Assembly (NCBI GenBank): GCA_963966185.1
Contig: CAWZYM010000379.1
Span: forward strand, 41,001-105,000
Length of the DNA stretch: 64,000 nt
Direction of reading: 5' to 3'
DNA from: Rhabditoides inermis
Taxonomy: Eukaryota > Nematoda > Chromadorea > Rhabditida > Rhabditidae
In this document: one piece after another, positions 1 through 12,900 of the stretch
Layout of the letters: each line of letters begins with the position of its first letter
How positions within the stretch are numbered: the stretch's first letter is position 1
Program-made: the position numbers and the translations under genes
The notes under the pieces: generated by a model
The model's database searches: none
Told to the model about the DNA's origin: nothing
What the model saw: only the letters and a program-made list of their open reading frames with translations

Positions 1-1850
1 CTCCTGACAGGCGCGGCGGCGGCGGCAGGAGCGGTCCTGGTGGGGGCAGCTCGCGCAGGGGCGGGGGCGGCCGCGCGACGAACTCCCGGCTTGGCAGTCG
101 CACTGCCCAGACCCTGCGACGCAACAAGAGCATGGAGAGAAATAGACACTAGAGCAATCGCACGGCCACGGCAACGCCACCTATGTGCGGCGACAACACT
201 AGCGAATAGTTTCATGCGAGAATGTGGAACGTAGATGATCACTGTGACAAGCGACGATGGTTGTGTAGCACAATGGATGCACAACAGCACAACACAACAA
301 ATATACGCACTACTCACTAATCAACTCAATACACGTCACAACACACGCACCAAATATACCCGACACCATCATCATCATCTCACAATTGCCTGAAACCATG
401 CCATCCGGTTCAACGGTTCAACCTCTCCCGCCACAAGCTCCGCCCCTTCAAGCCCCGCCCCCATCACCCACCTCTCCGCCCCTCGCTCCCACCGGGTCGT
501 ACTCCACCTCTCCCCCATAGTTGGCGTCAAACAGCTTCTTGAACCACTGCAGGAACTCAAAGTTGTCCTGAAGCAGGGAAGATTACGGTAGCCAAAAAGA
601 ACGGTAACCATAATTGCAGTAACCCACCACTCACCTGGAACTTTCCCTTGAGCAGGCGCTCCACCGGCACGGGCTGAAAAAAAAACAGAGAGAATAAAAC
701 ATATAATTGAGAAATATTATTTACTTAACCAACGAAAACATACTCTCACTCCCTCTCTTTCCGGTCATATATACGTTTCGATGCAAGTTCAATAGCGCGA
801 GAAACTGTTCACATATCGCATTCACTAGTCTAAGTCTACCCAGAACACAACATTTTAAAATTACAAAACATAAATGTTTACATGTCCTTGCACACCTTGT
901 CGATGCCGATGTCCTTCCAGGCAGTCTGCAGGATCTTCCAGTTGTTGATCCAGTCAATGTCGTTCCGAGAGTTCCACTTCACCTGAAGGGGGAGGGGTTT
1001 GGCAAGTTGACTGACTGGACACGTGTTCCATTCGCAAAGACTATGCGTCACTCACTCACTGTCGACAATCGTAACAGTGAACTACCAGTATACTGCAAGA
1101 GGAGAGACAGAGAGTGTTACAGCTTCAACTTCCACTTTGCCTATTCCAACAACGGATAATAGTCCCGCACTCTGCATGCTCGCCCTACCAACTACAAACG
1201 CCCTGATCAAGACACGATCTCATCACCAATAAAAACACATGGTTATACCAACAACTATCTCCTCGATCAAAGCACAAAACACACACCAACCTTCTTGAGC
1301 CCAATCCTGCCGGGGAAGCACAGGTCCGTCATCTGGCAGTAGGCAGCGCCCGTCGACATCTCCTCGATCTTCCCGATCGACGCCTGCAACGAGATCGAGG
1401 TGGTCAGGGAATTCGAGTTTATGCAAACTGTCAATTGATTTATCGATTGATTGTTGTAGCTAAATACTGCGATAGTGACCTAGTCTAACGTTCCGATTTT
1501 CGTATTCATTAGGGAAAACACAAAAAGAACAATGCGCTACTCAATACATTGGATAGGTGACCAAAGTGTTCGATTCGTCTTCACGATCACTGACGCTCAC
1601 ATTTACTCAGTAATTGCCTTTGTTCATTTGCACATAAATTAGGAAGGTGATGGCAACGTAGTACGAGATAATCTGAATTATTTCCACGTTATTAGCATTG
1701 CATATTTACAATATACATCGACGATATGACATCCATTAACTAGTAAACATAGTAACTACAACGGTACCATACCTTCAGGCACTCGTTGACCCACTGGAGC
1801 AGCTCGAATCGGGAGATATTGTCCTGCGTCACCGCCGAGACGTACACGTT
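1..1850 (-). pseudogene. Partial duplicate of the EB1 5' region, start codon lost, runs off the window
   Basis: This segment matches 22758-24603 almost base for base, introns included. Exon equivalents are 1773-1850, 1291-1383, 896-982, 635-673, 472-567 and 1-113; the coding parts I compared are identical and splice sites are kept. A few differences lie in introns, for example an 8-base duplication near 411 and a 4-base deletion near 224. Homology stops at 1850, inside the first coding exon. The first three codons, including the ATG, are replaced by unrelated sequence with a TGA shortly upstream in frame. As it stands it cannot start translation at the normal site, although an upstream exon outside the similarity could provide one. 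The copy continues beyond base 1, so the linker exon and anything after it are unseen. A recent tandem duplication or a haplotype left in the assembly would both look like this. Confidence 0.9.
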
Positions 1851-3273
1851 TATATTGCCATTGTATCAGTTTTAAAAGTGGCGAAATTTAACTAGAATTC
1901 ATGCCTACTGGTCGGAAATGTTCAACAGTTTGTATAAAAAGAGTTATAGTCCATTGTGTTCATAGTCCATTATGGAGTACTGCCATATCTCGATTAAAAA
2001 CCTAATTATCGAAAATCGGTTAACGCAGTTTGGAGGGACTTAATTTATCAGTTAATTGACCTGTTGAAAGTATTTTCATATCTTTTAAAACAAGCAAGAA
2101 AACTCGGAATGACTGATTCCACAGGGTCTTTCGTGGCGGGACCAATTAACATTGTTTGTACATATTCTTTAAGTACCGTAGTGCGTAGTACTAGGATTAT
2201 TTTAACTAGCGTAGCACATATTTTGCTTCCGTAATATGGATTTTTAAATATGATTTTACGAAATCAAATTGAAACAGTAAATGTATGAGAATTACTGATT
2301 TGTTTGATTATCTGACAGCTTTGTTGATGGACTGATTGATTGATTGGTTTATTCGATTCGTTGCAGGTAGCTAGCTGCAAGCGAGTGGACAGGACGTGGC
2401 CATTGATCAACTCGTCGGAGCTTAGCGCAAATGGAAGGTGGGAGAGGGGAAGTGGGTAGACGATGAGCATGTACCTTTCAGCTCCCGTCTGTCGTTCTCC
2501 ATCGCCCCCCCCCCTCCCTTGTCGAGTGAGTATTGTCCTCCTTCCCCCGTGCTGTTGGTTGTATGTTTCAGACTGCCCCCTCTCCTTTGTTTGATGATGT
2601 TGCTAATGTTGCCTAAGTGGTTCGGACCATTTGTTACTTGATCGGATTGTGTTGTGAAGTTGTGATGTTTCCGTGGTTTTGTCTATAGTAAATGTTTACC
2701 TTGTCTTTTTCTCGAAAACATTGTGATGGTGCGCAAGAAAGCTCCGACGTTCCAAATGTCGTTATCCGTATATGTTCAATTATGATTATTTGTCATTTGG
2801 AATCGTTCTACAGATTCCGTGCACTGCCATTTCGTTTAAAGAATGATGCCAGTATTCCGTGACTTTCAGAACAATCTCTGCCACTCTAATTGGTCTGTAT
2901 TCGTCATCTCTTTTTCATCACTCGTTTGCCTCGATCGTTCTCTTCACGTCCTTTTTCGTACCATATCACCCCTACGCGGTATTTCCTGTCGAAAGAGTAC
3001 CGTACTCGCCCTCAACCTCTTCTCTCTACACTCAACACCGGAACAACCTTACAAAACTCAATAATTTATCTCACACTACAAAAACACGCACAACTTAGCT
3101 CAAAACGCAGAGTCTACAAGTGATCGGGTTTGCATGTATCAAAAAGAGAGAGAAGAACCGGCAAAGCGCATAAAACGAGGGGATGGTGAATACAACCAGA
3201 GCGAGATTCGAACAGCCGCCAGTCTATACCGAACCCTTTGAAAGCAGAGACTGACGGGGACCAGGGCGCGCGT
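1851..3273. other. Spacer between EB1 stop codon and the duplicated EB1 5' fragment
   Basis: No coding region is supported here. The sequence is AT-rich and not similar to the rest of the window, with short CT-rich stretches near 2500-2590. It should hold the 3' UTR and poly(A) site of the full EB1 gene, whose stop is at 3274-3276. I cannot place the cleavage site with confidence; one minus-strand AATAAA lies about 0.9 kb after the stop near 2350. Confidence 0.5.
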
Positions 3274-6116
3274 CTAGAACGTCTCGTCGTCGTCGTCGAG
3301 AGCAGCAGGGGCGGCAGGGGCGGGAGCAGCAGGCGCGGGAGCAGCGACGGGCGCGGGGACATCGGCGAGCAGGTCCTCCTCCTCCTCCTGCTCCACAGCC
3401 GCAGAGACGCCGTTCGCAGCCAGCTCAGCAGACTCCGCTTCCGTCTGAAACACGCAACAGTCACATGGGCAAAAAATGTAATCTTCCAACTCCATCTCCT
3501 AGCCACGCCCACTCAAGCCCCGCCCACTGACCGTCTCGTACAGCACGGCGAGGATGGCGTCAATGTCGACGGGCGCACCTACGTCCTGCGCCTCATTGCA
3601 CATCACCTCCACGCGGCGCAGCTTGTCTGCAAAAATCAATCGATAAATCGATAGTAATTATCGTTTTCGTTTTTCTACATTCGATAAACAAGTTATACTA
3701 TGTCTAATGTGTAATGTGATTAGGAAATGAACCGATGATACATATAACCAAGAGTCAGAGCGAGTGATTTACCGTATCAAAGACCAAGACGCCACACCAC
3801 CATGGAAAGAAAGAGATAAGTCAGCGAATCAACCATTACTCACTCACATCATACACCAATATCCACAACAAAACCCAACAGCAACACGTCCCGTCAGATT
3901 CCGCCCACTCACGCCCCGCCCACACGCACCAAAGTAGAAGTCGCGCTCCGACTCGACCTGCTGCAGCGAGTCGGCGTACTGGTCACACTGCAAATCAATC
4001 GATAAATCGATAACTTGTTTTCAAAGTCAACAAAAATCAAATCATCCAACGTCCAATGAAACCGAACCCCCGCTCCCACCTTGCTGTACAGGTCGGTAAT
4101 GGTGGTCTCGAGCTCTGCAATCTTCCTCTTGTCGACGGCAGACGATCCACCGGCGGCGGCAGGGGCGGGAGCAGCGGCGGCGGGAGCAGCGGCACGGGCG
4201 GCCGGGGCGGCGCGAGTCGCGGCGGCGGGCGCTGCAAGGGACAGCCTACATTACATCTTCGAACGACATCGAAACAATCACGTGTCTACTCTTCCAGACC
4301 AGCTGTACAGAAACACATCTCTACCCAGCAGAATCTGCCCCTGCCGGCTCCCTTAAATTTGCTATGGCGTGTGTCTGTTTGTTTGTTTGTTTGTTTGTTT
4401 GTTTGTTTGTCCAGAGGTCTCCAGCTCTATGGCGTCGACCTAGAAACTTCTCCTTATAGGGTTAGAGTTGATATAGTCCTGTGACGCTCGCGTTTACCTG
4501 GCACCTCATTTGCATAATTCCTTATATGGGTTCACTAAGAACTCTGGACTTAGAATCTGAAACTTGTGACGTTTCTATATGAACTCTGTCAGTTTTAGAC
4601 CTAGAGACTTGATACTTGGTACAAGTAACAAGTTAACAACGTCAAAATTTTTGGTAAACAACAACAGTAAACAAGTAAACAAAGAAGTAAACAACTCCAA
4701 ATCTCTTTTTAAAGGTATCTAACGTGTACTAGACCAAGTACTCAGTTCATATTTATTGTTTACAAGTCATGTAAACAAGTAAACAAATCTGTAAACAACT
4801 CAGAAATGTGTTTTAAAGGTCTTCAACGTGTAGTACACAAAACACTAAGTTCGATTTTGTTGTTTATTCGAGATGTAAACAAGTAAACAAATAAGTAAAC
4901 AACTCCAAATCTCATTCTAAAGGTATCTAACGTGTACTTGACCAAGTACTGAGTTCATATTTATTGTTTACAAATCATGTAAACAAGTAAACAAAAAGGT
5001 AAACAACGCCAAATCTCTTCTTGAAGGTGTCTAACGTGTACTAGACCAAGTACTGAGTTCAAAACTATTGTTCACAAGTGAAGTAAACAAGTAAACAAAC
5101 AAAAAGTAAACAAAGCTCAAACGTTCCTTTTTACTTATTATCGCAAAAAGGCGAGCGCGCCAAAGGCGCGCGAGCCTTGGCGCGCAATGCGGCGGCGAAG
5201 CCGCTGCCATTGCCTGTAAGTGTAAAATGCTCTATGGTTTCCGTCCGTCCGTCCGTACGTCCATCGCTCTACCGCGCCAGCCACTACTCCTATCTAGCCA
5301 AACGTGACATCGATCCAATGGTCTCGGTTCCTAGATGCAGGATTCCAATTTTCAGCTCTTTATCTCTCATATCCGCGGAGCTATGAGCTCGAGAAACTCC
5401 GACGAAATAGCGCGTAATCAGAGAGAATCAGACAGAAAAGCAGCGAAATAGTGTGTAAGGTGACGAGACGGTTAGGTGGTTGAGCGGTTGCGTCGAGTAG
5501 ACCTTACAAGAACGAGTACTGCGAATCGCAGACTTCAGCTATCGAGAAACGGTTTTGACGTCACTCCTCTACACTCCCTTACCTACAAATCTGCCCGAAA
5601 TCGTTTTATAACTCTTTCTGGTTTCCTTTCACGAAGTGATTTAATCGAGGCGAGGCGACACCAAACATTTGTCGCGGGCTGTTCAAGAAAAGTAGGCAAC
5701 CGTGTAAGATCTCCCTTTACTACAACATGCATATAGGTGGCCACTACACTTCTACCAAAATTTGCATCTTTTTGTGACCTATGACGCCTGCGATCAGCGG
5801 ATTCCTTTAATCGACGTCGTTTTATTGCCCCGCGACGAGAGAGTGTGGCGAGGTGAGAGTGCGCCAGCTGCCAGTCAGTCTGCTGTTAGAGAAAGAAACA
5901 GTAAATTGTGCAAATGAGCGAGAACATCACCATGCACTACGAAACAGCTCACCACACTCCAACAAACTGTGCGAATTCTATTTTCTGAGCACATACAATA
6001 AAACATTACTATGTGCACTCACGTCATTCTATATTCAAGCAGGGAAGTGAGGCGAGGCGAAAGAGTGCTACTATGTAGTACGCTCTACCACCTCCTCTTC
6101 TCATCCCTCTCTTCTT

Positions 6117-6163
<47 letters not shown>

Positions 6164-9100
6164 TATATATTTTATGATATTAGATGAGTGATAACTAATA
6201 AATAATAATTGTCAACCAGCTGCTGATAGGCTTTGACCGCGGAGGCGCGCCCTCTATGTGCATACGAGAGAGTGAAAGATCAGAGAGTTGGAGAGAATGC
6301 ATATCAGTATCAGTTATCACTATATTATTTATATTACTGATCTACTGATCGGCTTTGACCGCGGAGGCGCGCGAAGAGTGCCGGAGCGCCGTCTATGTGC
6401 ATACGAGAGAGTGAAAGATCAGAGAGTCGGAGAGAATGCCTATCAGTATCAGTGATCAAAATATTATTATTTATATTACTAATCTACTGATCGGCTTTGA
6501 ACGCAGAGGCGCGCCCTCTATGTGCATACGAGAGAGGGAAAGATCAGAGAGTTGGAGAGAATGCATATCAGTATCAGTGATCACTATATTATTTATATTA
6601 CTGATCTACTGATCGGCTTTGACCGCGGAGGCGCGCGAAGAGTGCCGGAGCGCCCTCTTTGTGCATACAAGAGAGTGAAAGATCAGAGAGTTGGAGAGAA
6701 TGCATATCAGTATCAGTGATCACTATATTATTTATATTACTGATCTACTGATAGGCTTTTACCGCGGAGGTGCGCGAAGCGTGCCGGAGCGCCTTCTATG
6801 TGCATACGAGAGAGTGAAAGATCAGAGAGTCGGAGAAAATGCCTATCAGTATCAGTGATCACTATATTATTTATATTACTGATCTACTGATCGGCTTTGA
6901 CCGCGGAGGCGCGCGAAGAGTGCCGGAGCGCCGTCTATGTGCATACGAGAGAGTGAAAGATCAGAGAGTCGGAGAGAATGCCTATCAGTATCAGTTATCA
7001 CTATATTATTTATATTACTGATCTACTGATAGGCTTTTACCGCGGAGGCGCGCGAAGCGTGCCGGAGCGCCGTCTATGTGCATACGAGAGAGTGAAAGAT
7101 CAGAGAGTCGGAGAGAATGCCTATCAGTATCAGTGATCACTATATTATTTATATTACTGATCTACTGATCGACTTTGACCGCGGAGGCGCGCGAAGAGTG
7201 CCGGAGCGCCGTCTATGTGCATACGAGAGAGTGAAAAATCAGAGAGTCGGAGAGAATGCCTATCAGTATCAGTGATCATTATAATATTTATATTACTGAT
7301 CTACTGATATACTTTGACCGCGGAGGCGCGCGAAGCGTGCCGGAGCGCTTTCAATGTGCATACGAGAGAGTGAAAGATCTCAGTGATCAATATATTTTTA
7401 TCAGTGATCAATATATTCTTGTTTTCACTGATCTACTGATATACTTTGACCGCGTAGGCGCGCGAAGCGTGCCGGAGCGCCTTCTATGTGCATACGAGAA
7501 AGTGAACGATCAGAAGTCGGAGAAAATGCATATCAGTATCAGTGATCAATATATTCTTATGTTTACTGATCTACTGATATACTTTGACCGCGGAGGCGCG
7601 CGGAGCGTGCCGGAGCGCTTTCTATGTGCATACGAGAGAGTAAAAGATCAGAGAGTTGGAGAAAATGCATATCAGTATCAGTGATCAATATATTATTATA
7701 ATCACTGATCTACTGATCGGCTTCGACCGCGGAGGCGCGCGGAGCTTGCCGGAGCGCCCTCTTTGTGCATACGAGAAAGTGAACGATCAGAGAGTCGGAT
7801 AAAATGCATATCAGTAGCAGTGATCAATGTATTTTTTATTACTGATCTACTGATCGGCATTGACCGCGGAGGCGCGCGAAGCGTGCCGGAGCGCTTTCTA
7901 TGTGCATACGAGAAAGTGAAAGATCAGAGAGTCGGAGAAAATGCATATCAGTAGCAGTAATCAATATATTATTATAATTACTGATCTACTGATCGGCTTT
8001 GACCGCGGAGCGTGCCGAAGCGCTTTCTATGAGAATAGTAAATATAACATCTGTAGAAAAGCAGTTAAGCAGATACTATCAACCAGATACTGATAGACTG
8101 TGACGCTTTCTTAATATTTGAAACTACTGAAAAATAAAAAAATACGGAAATAAATAAAGATCAGTCATCTACTGGAAGACTGACAACAGCACTTCTAGCA
8201 CAGCTCCTAATAGCACTTCTAGAGCACATACCAAGTCAATCTATATATCTATCGATAGATAATTTTCTCCTCTAATTTATACCTATACTTCTAGCGCGCG
8301 AAGCGCGCTAGTCGCCTGGGTTGGACATATAAATTTGCTTAGGTCAGTGTTTGTCCGGAGGCATAACACTTTACTCTTTAGGTCCTGGGCGTTCATCTCT
8401 TAGGCATAGACTAGCCCAGGCCCGAGAATGGTCACCGCTTGTTCTCACCTCATTTGCATACTCCAAATAAGGTCACATTCATTTCTCCGTTCCTAATATA
8501 GCTACAATCTTCATACTTGGTACGAGTACAAAGTGCTTCAGTACAAACTGTTTGGTATACAACTTATTTGATGGAACCTCATTTGCATATCCCAAATAAG
8601 GGCATGTTTTTAGTTCATATCTCAGCTCCTATTATAGCTACAATCTTGATAGTTAGTATAAGTACAAAGTATTTGAGTACAAACTGTTTCGTATATAACT
8701 TATTTAATTAAACCTCATTTGCATGTCCCAAATACGGTCATGTTTATATCTCAGTTCCTATTGTAGCGCCAATTTCGATACTTGGTACAGGTAACAAGTA
8801 AACAAGTCTAAAACATTAGGTAAACAAGTCAAGTAAACAAGTAAACAAATAAGTAAACAACTCAAATATTCATTTAAAAGGTATCTAAAGTGTACTAGAC
8901 CAAGTACTGAGTTCATATTTGTTGTTTACAAGTGACGTAAACAAGTAAACAATTATGTAAACAACTTTGAAATGAATTTCATAAGTCTCTAACATGCAGT
9001 ACACATAACTCTTTACTCTTTAGGTCCTGAGAGTTCATCTCTTAGGGGTAGACTAGCATAGGCCCCCAGTCGGTCACCGATTTTTCTCACCTCATTTGCA

Positions 9101-9881
9101 AGTATGCAAATTAGGTTTGCAAAATACCCTCTCGGCGACTGGTCTGTAACTTTCGTCTCAGTGAGAGTTGATACCTGCATTTCGTCATTTAATTATCACT
9201 ACCGTAATACCTTCGTTCATGAATTAACTCAGATTTTTAACTAATTTTTGAAATTAACTCAATTTCCAAAATTTCACGTTTCAAATACTCAGAAACATTT
9301 AAAAATTCATGACTCGGTTATTTTTCAAGGTAGAAGGTTCATTTTTCGTACAGGTAACAGGTAAACAAGTGATATTTTTAGATAAATATATCGTTCTAAA
9401 TCACCTCATTTGAATATCCCAAATAAGGTCATGTTCATATCTCGGCTCCTATTATAGCTACAATCTTGATACTTGGTAAAAGTACAAGGTACTCGAGTAC
9501 AAACTGTTTGGTATACAACTTATTTAACTAAACCTCATTTAAATATCCCGAATAGGGTCATGTTCATAACTCAGCTCCTATTATAGCTACAATCTTGATA
9601 CTTGGTGTAAGTACAAAGTACTTGGTACAAACTGTTTGGTATACAACTTATCTAATTATACCTCATTTGCATATTCCGAATAAGGTCATGTTTATAGCTC
9701 AGCTCATTTTATAGCTACAATCTTGATACTTGGAATAAGTACAAAGTACTTGGGTACAAAATGTTTGGTAATCAACTTATTTAATTAAACCTCATTTGAA
9801 TATCCCAAATAAGGTCTTGTTCATATCTCAGCTCCTATTATCTGCAGATACAGGGGAAGAGAGGGAAGAAGAGTTAATGAA

Positions 9882-9913
<32 letters not shown>

Positions 9914-12900
9914 GGGGGAGAGGAGAGGGGAGAGAAAGAGGGAGAGCACAAGATGGAGACGACACAAGTTAGAGAGAGGGGGGGGGGGAGGGAGAGAGGG
10001 AAGGAGGGAGAGAGAGAGGGAGTCTGTGTCTCAACTACACCAGTACCCACTACCACGACGGTTGCCATTTCTCCCTCCTCCTTCTCCTCACACGCGGTCT
10101 CTTCTCATCGCACAAGACGAAGACGATACAAGTCAGAGAGAGAGGGGGGGGGGGAGGGAGAGAGGGAAGAAGGAAAAGAGAGAGAGAGGAAGTCTGTGTC
10201 TCAACTACACCAGTACCCACTACCACGACGGTTGCCATTTCTCCCTCCTCCTTCTCCTCACACGCGGTCTCTTCTCATCGCACAAGTCGCACAAGACGAA
10301 GACGACACAAGTCAGAGAGAGAGAAGGGGGGAAAGAGAGAGGGAAGGAGGAAGAGAGAGAGAGAGAGGGAGTCTGTGTCTCAACTACACCAGTACCCACT
10401 ACCACGACGGTTGCCATTTCTCCCTCCTCCTTCTCCTCACACGCGGTCTCTTCTCATCGCACAAGACGAAGACGACACAAGTCAGAGAGAGAGAGAGAGA
10501 GAGGGAAGGTGGAAGAGAGAGAGAGGGAGTCTGTGTCTCAACTACACCAGTACCCACTACCACGACGGTTGCCATTTCTCCCTCCTCTTTCTCCTCACAC
10601 GCGGTCTCTTCTTATCGCACAATACGAAGACGACACAAGTCAGAGAGAGAGAGGGGGGGAGGGAGAGAGGGAAGAAGGAAGAGAGAGAGAGAGAGGAAGT
10701 CTGTGTCTCAACTACACCAGTACCCACTACCACGACGGTTGCCATTTCTCCCTCCTTCTTCTCCTCACACGCGGTCTCTTCTCATCGCACAAGACGAAGA
10801 CGACACAAGTCAGAGAGAGAGAGAGGGGGGGGGGGGAGAGAGGGAAGAAGGAAGAGAGAGAGAGAGGAAGTCTGTGTCTCAACTACACAAGTACCCACTA
10901 CCACGACGGTTGCCATTTCTCCCTCCTCCTTCTCCTCACACGCGGTCTCTTCTCATCGCACAAGACAAAGACGACACAAGTCAGAGAGAGGGGGGGGGGG
11001 GGGGAGGGAGAGAGGGAAGAAGGAAGAGAGAGAGAGAGAGGAAGTCTGTGTCTCAACTACACCAGTACCCACTACCACGACGGTTGCCATTTCTCCCTCC
11101 TTCTTCTCCTCACACGCGGTCTCTTCTCATCGCACAAGACGAAGACGACACAAGTCAGAGAGAGAGAGGGGGGGGGGGGGGAGAGAGGGAAGGAGGGAGA
11201 GAGAGAGAGGGAGTCTGTGTCTCAACTACACCAGTACCCACTACCACGACGGTTGCCATAGTATTATACCTCTTTTGCATATTCAAATTAGGTCATATCT
11301 CAGCTCCTATTACAGCTACGACTTTGATACTTCGTATAGGTACGAAGTGCTGGAATACTTATTGTTTAGTATACAATTTATCTAATTATACATCACTTGC
11401 ATATTCCAAATAAGGTCATGTGCATAGCTCAGCTCCTAATGTACATACAAACTTGATACTCGGTACAGGTAACAAGTAAACAACTACAAAATGTTTGGTA
11501 AACAAGTCGAGTAAACAATCAAGTAAACAACTCCAAATTTATTTCTAAAGGTATCTAATGTCTACTAAACCGAGTAGTGAGTCCATATTTGTTGTTTGAA
11601 GTATACAAGTAAACAATTTGTAAACAATATATGCACTTGAATGGACTGACTGTTTTGTCTACGCTTGTTTGAGATAATAGATAATATTGTAGCCGTTTTA
11701 ATAGATGAATTATGGCAAAGAGTTTTTGTAAAGAAATTGGGCATTGTCTATAATTTATACTCATATGTTTGACTTGTTCTGAAGCTCACCTAGCGGCCGC
11801 AGGCCGCTAGTCGCCCTGCGAGGGCTATATAAAATTTGCTATGGCGTATGTTTCTTTGTCCGGGCACATATCTCAAGAGTCAGAAGTTCAAATCTTGTCA
11901 ACTCGGTACGTTTTGATGAGTCCATTGACCACACGGTCACCGCTCAGATTCATCTACCTAGCTCACCTGCACAGGTAGATACACCTGAAAATATCGATTT
12001 TTTGACCACTTTTCACATTTGAGTCCCAATAACTTTCTCCACAAACTTGTAGCAGTACTGATACTTTCTACAACTAACATGTAGACAAGTATCTCGCTTT
12101 GGGTGAACAATTCAGGTAAACAAGTAAACAAGGAAGCAAACTACACACAATATAAGTGTTTGTTTTCAGTGTCAGATTACAAAACCATCTACTGGGTCCA
12201 CTAATGAGATAGTTGGAAGCTGGAGTTTATCATTTAATTATCAGTGTATCAATACCATCTCGTTTGCAAATTACCAGAATTTTAGCTATTTTTTTTAAAT
12301 TTTAATTTATTTTCAAAAAAACACATTAAATGCTCAGAAATATTTGAAAATTCATAACTCGGTTATTTGTCGAGGTAGAAGGTTCATATTCTGTACAGGT
12401 AACAAGTAAACTAAACAATTCGTCCACATTCACCTTATTTACATATTCCAAATAAGGTCATGTGCATTTCTCAGCTTATATTACTGCTACGAATTTCATA
12501 CTTGGTATAGGTAACAAGTAAACAAGTACGATGTTTACGTAAACAAAACAGGTGAACAAATAAACAAAAAAGTAAACAACTCAAAATCTTCTGATTTTCA
12601 TGTCTAATCGATACTAGACCAGACGGAGAGTTACAATGTAGTGTTTACAAGTCAGGTAAACAAGTAAACAAAAAAGGAAACAACTCCAAAACTAGAGATT
12701 TTAATATCTAAAGTGTACTAGACTCAATAAAAAGTTCATTTCAGATGTTTATAAGTCAGGTAAACAAGTGAACAGAGTTGTAAACAACTCCAAAACTTCA
12801 GATTCCGATGTTTGATGTAAACTAGACCCAAAGGAGAGTTAATATCTAATGTTTACAAGTCATGTAAACAAGTAAACAAAAATGTAAACAACTATAAAAT

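Noticed and set aside
3274..4231. Separate short gene joined to the duplicate at 1-1850
   Set aside because: The duplicate lies downstream of these C-terminal exons in the direction of transcription, so it cannot provide their N-terminus; phases match the copy at 22756-24612.
6215..8035. CRISPR-like array
   Set aside because: Copies are near-identical over the whole 139 bases with no unique spacers, and the genome is eukaryotic; this is a minisatellite.
9953..11413. Open frames of 486, 411 and 336 codons on the plus strand
   Set aside because: They translate the 170-bp minisatellite (RE-, SLSL- and [14 protein letters not shown]), overlap each other in different frames and have no splice or family context.
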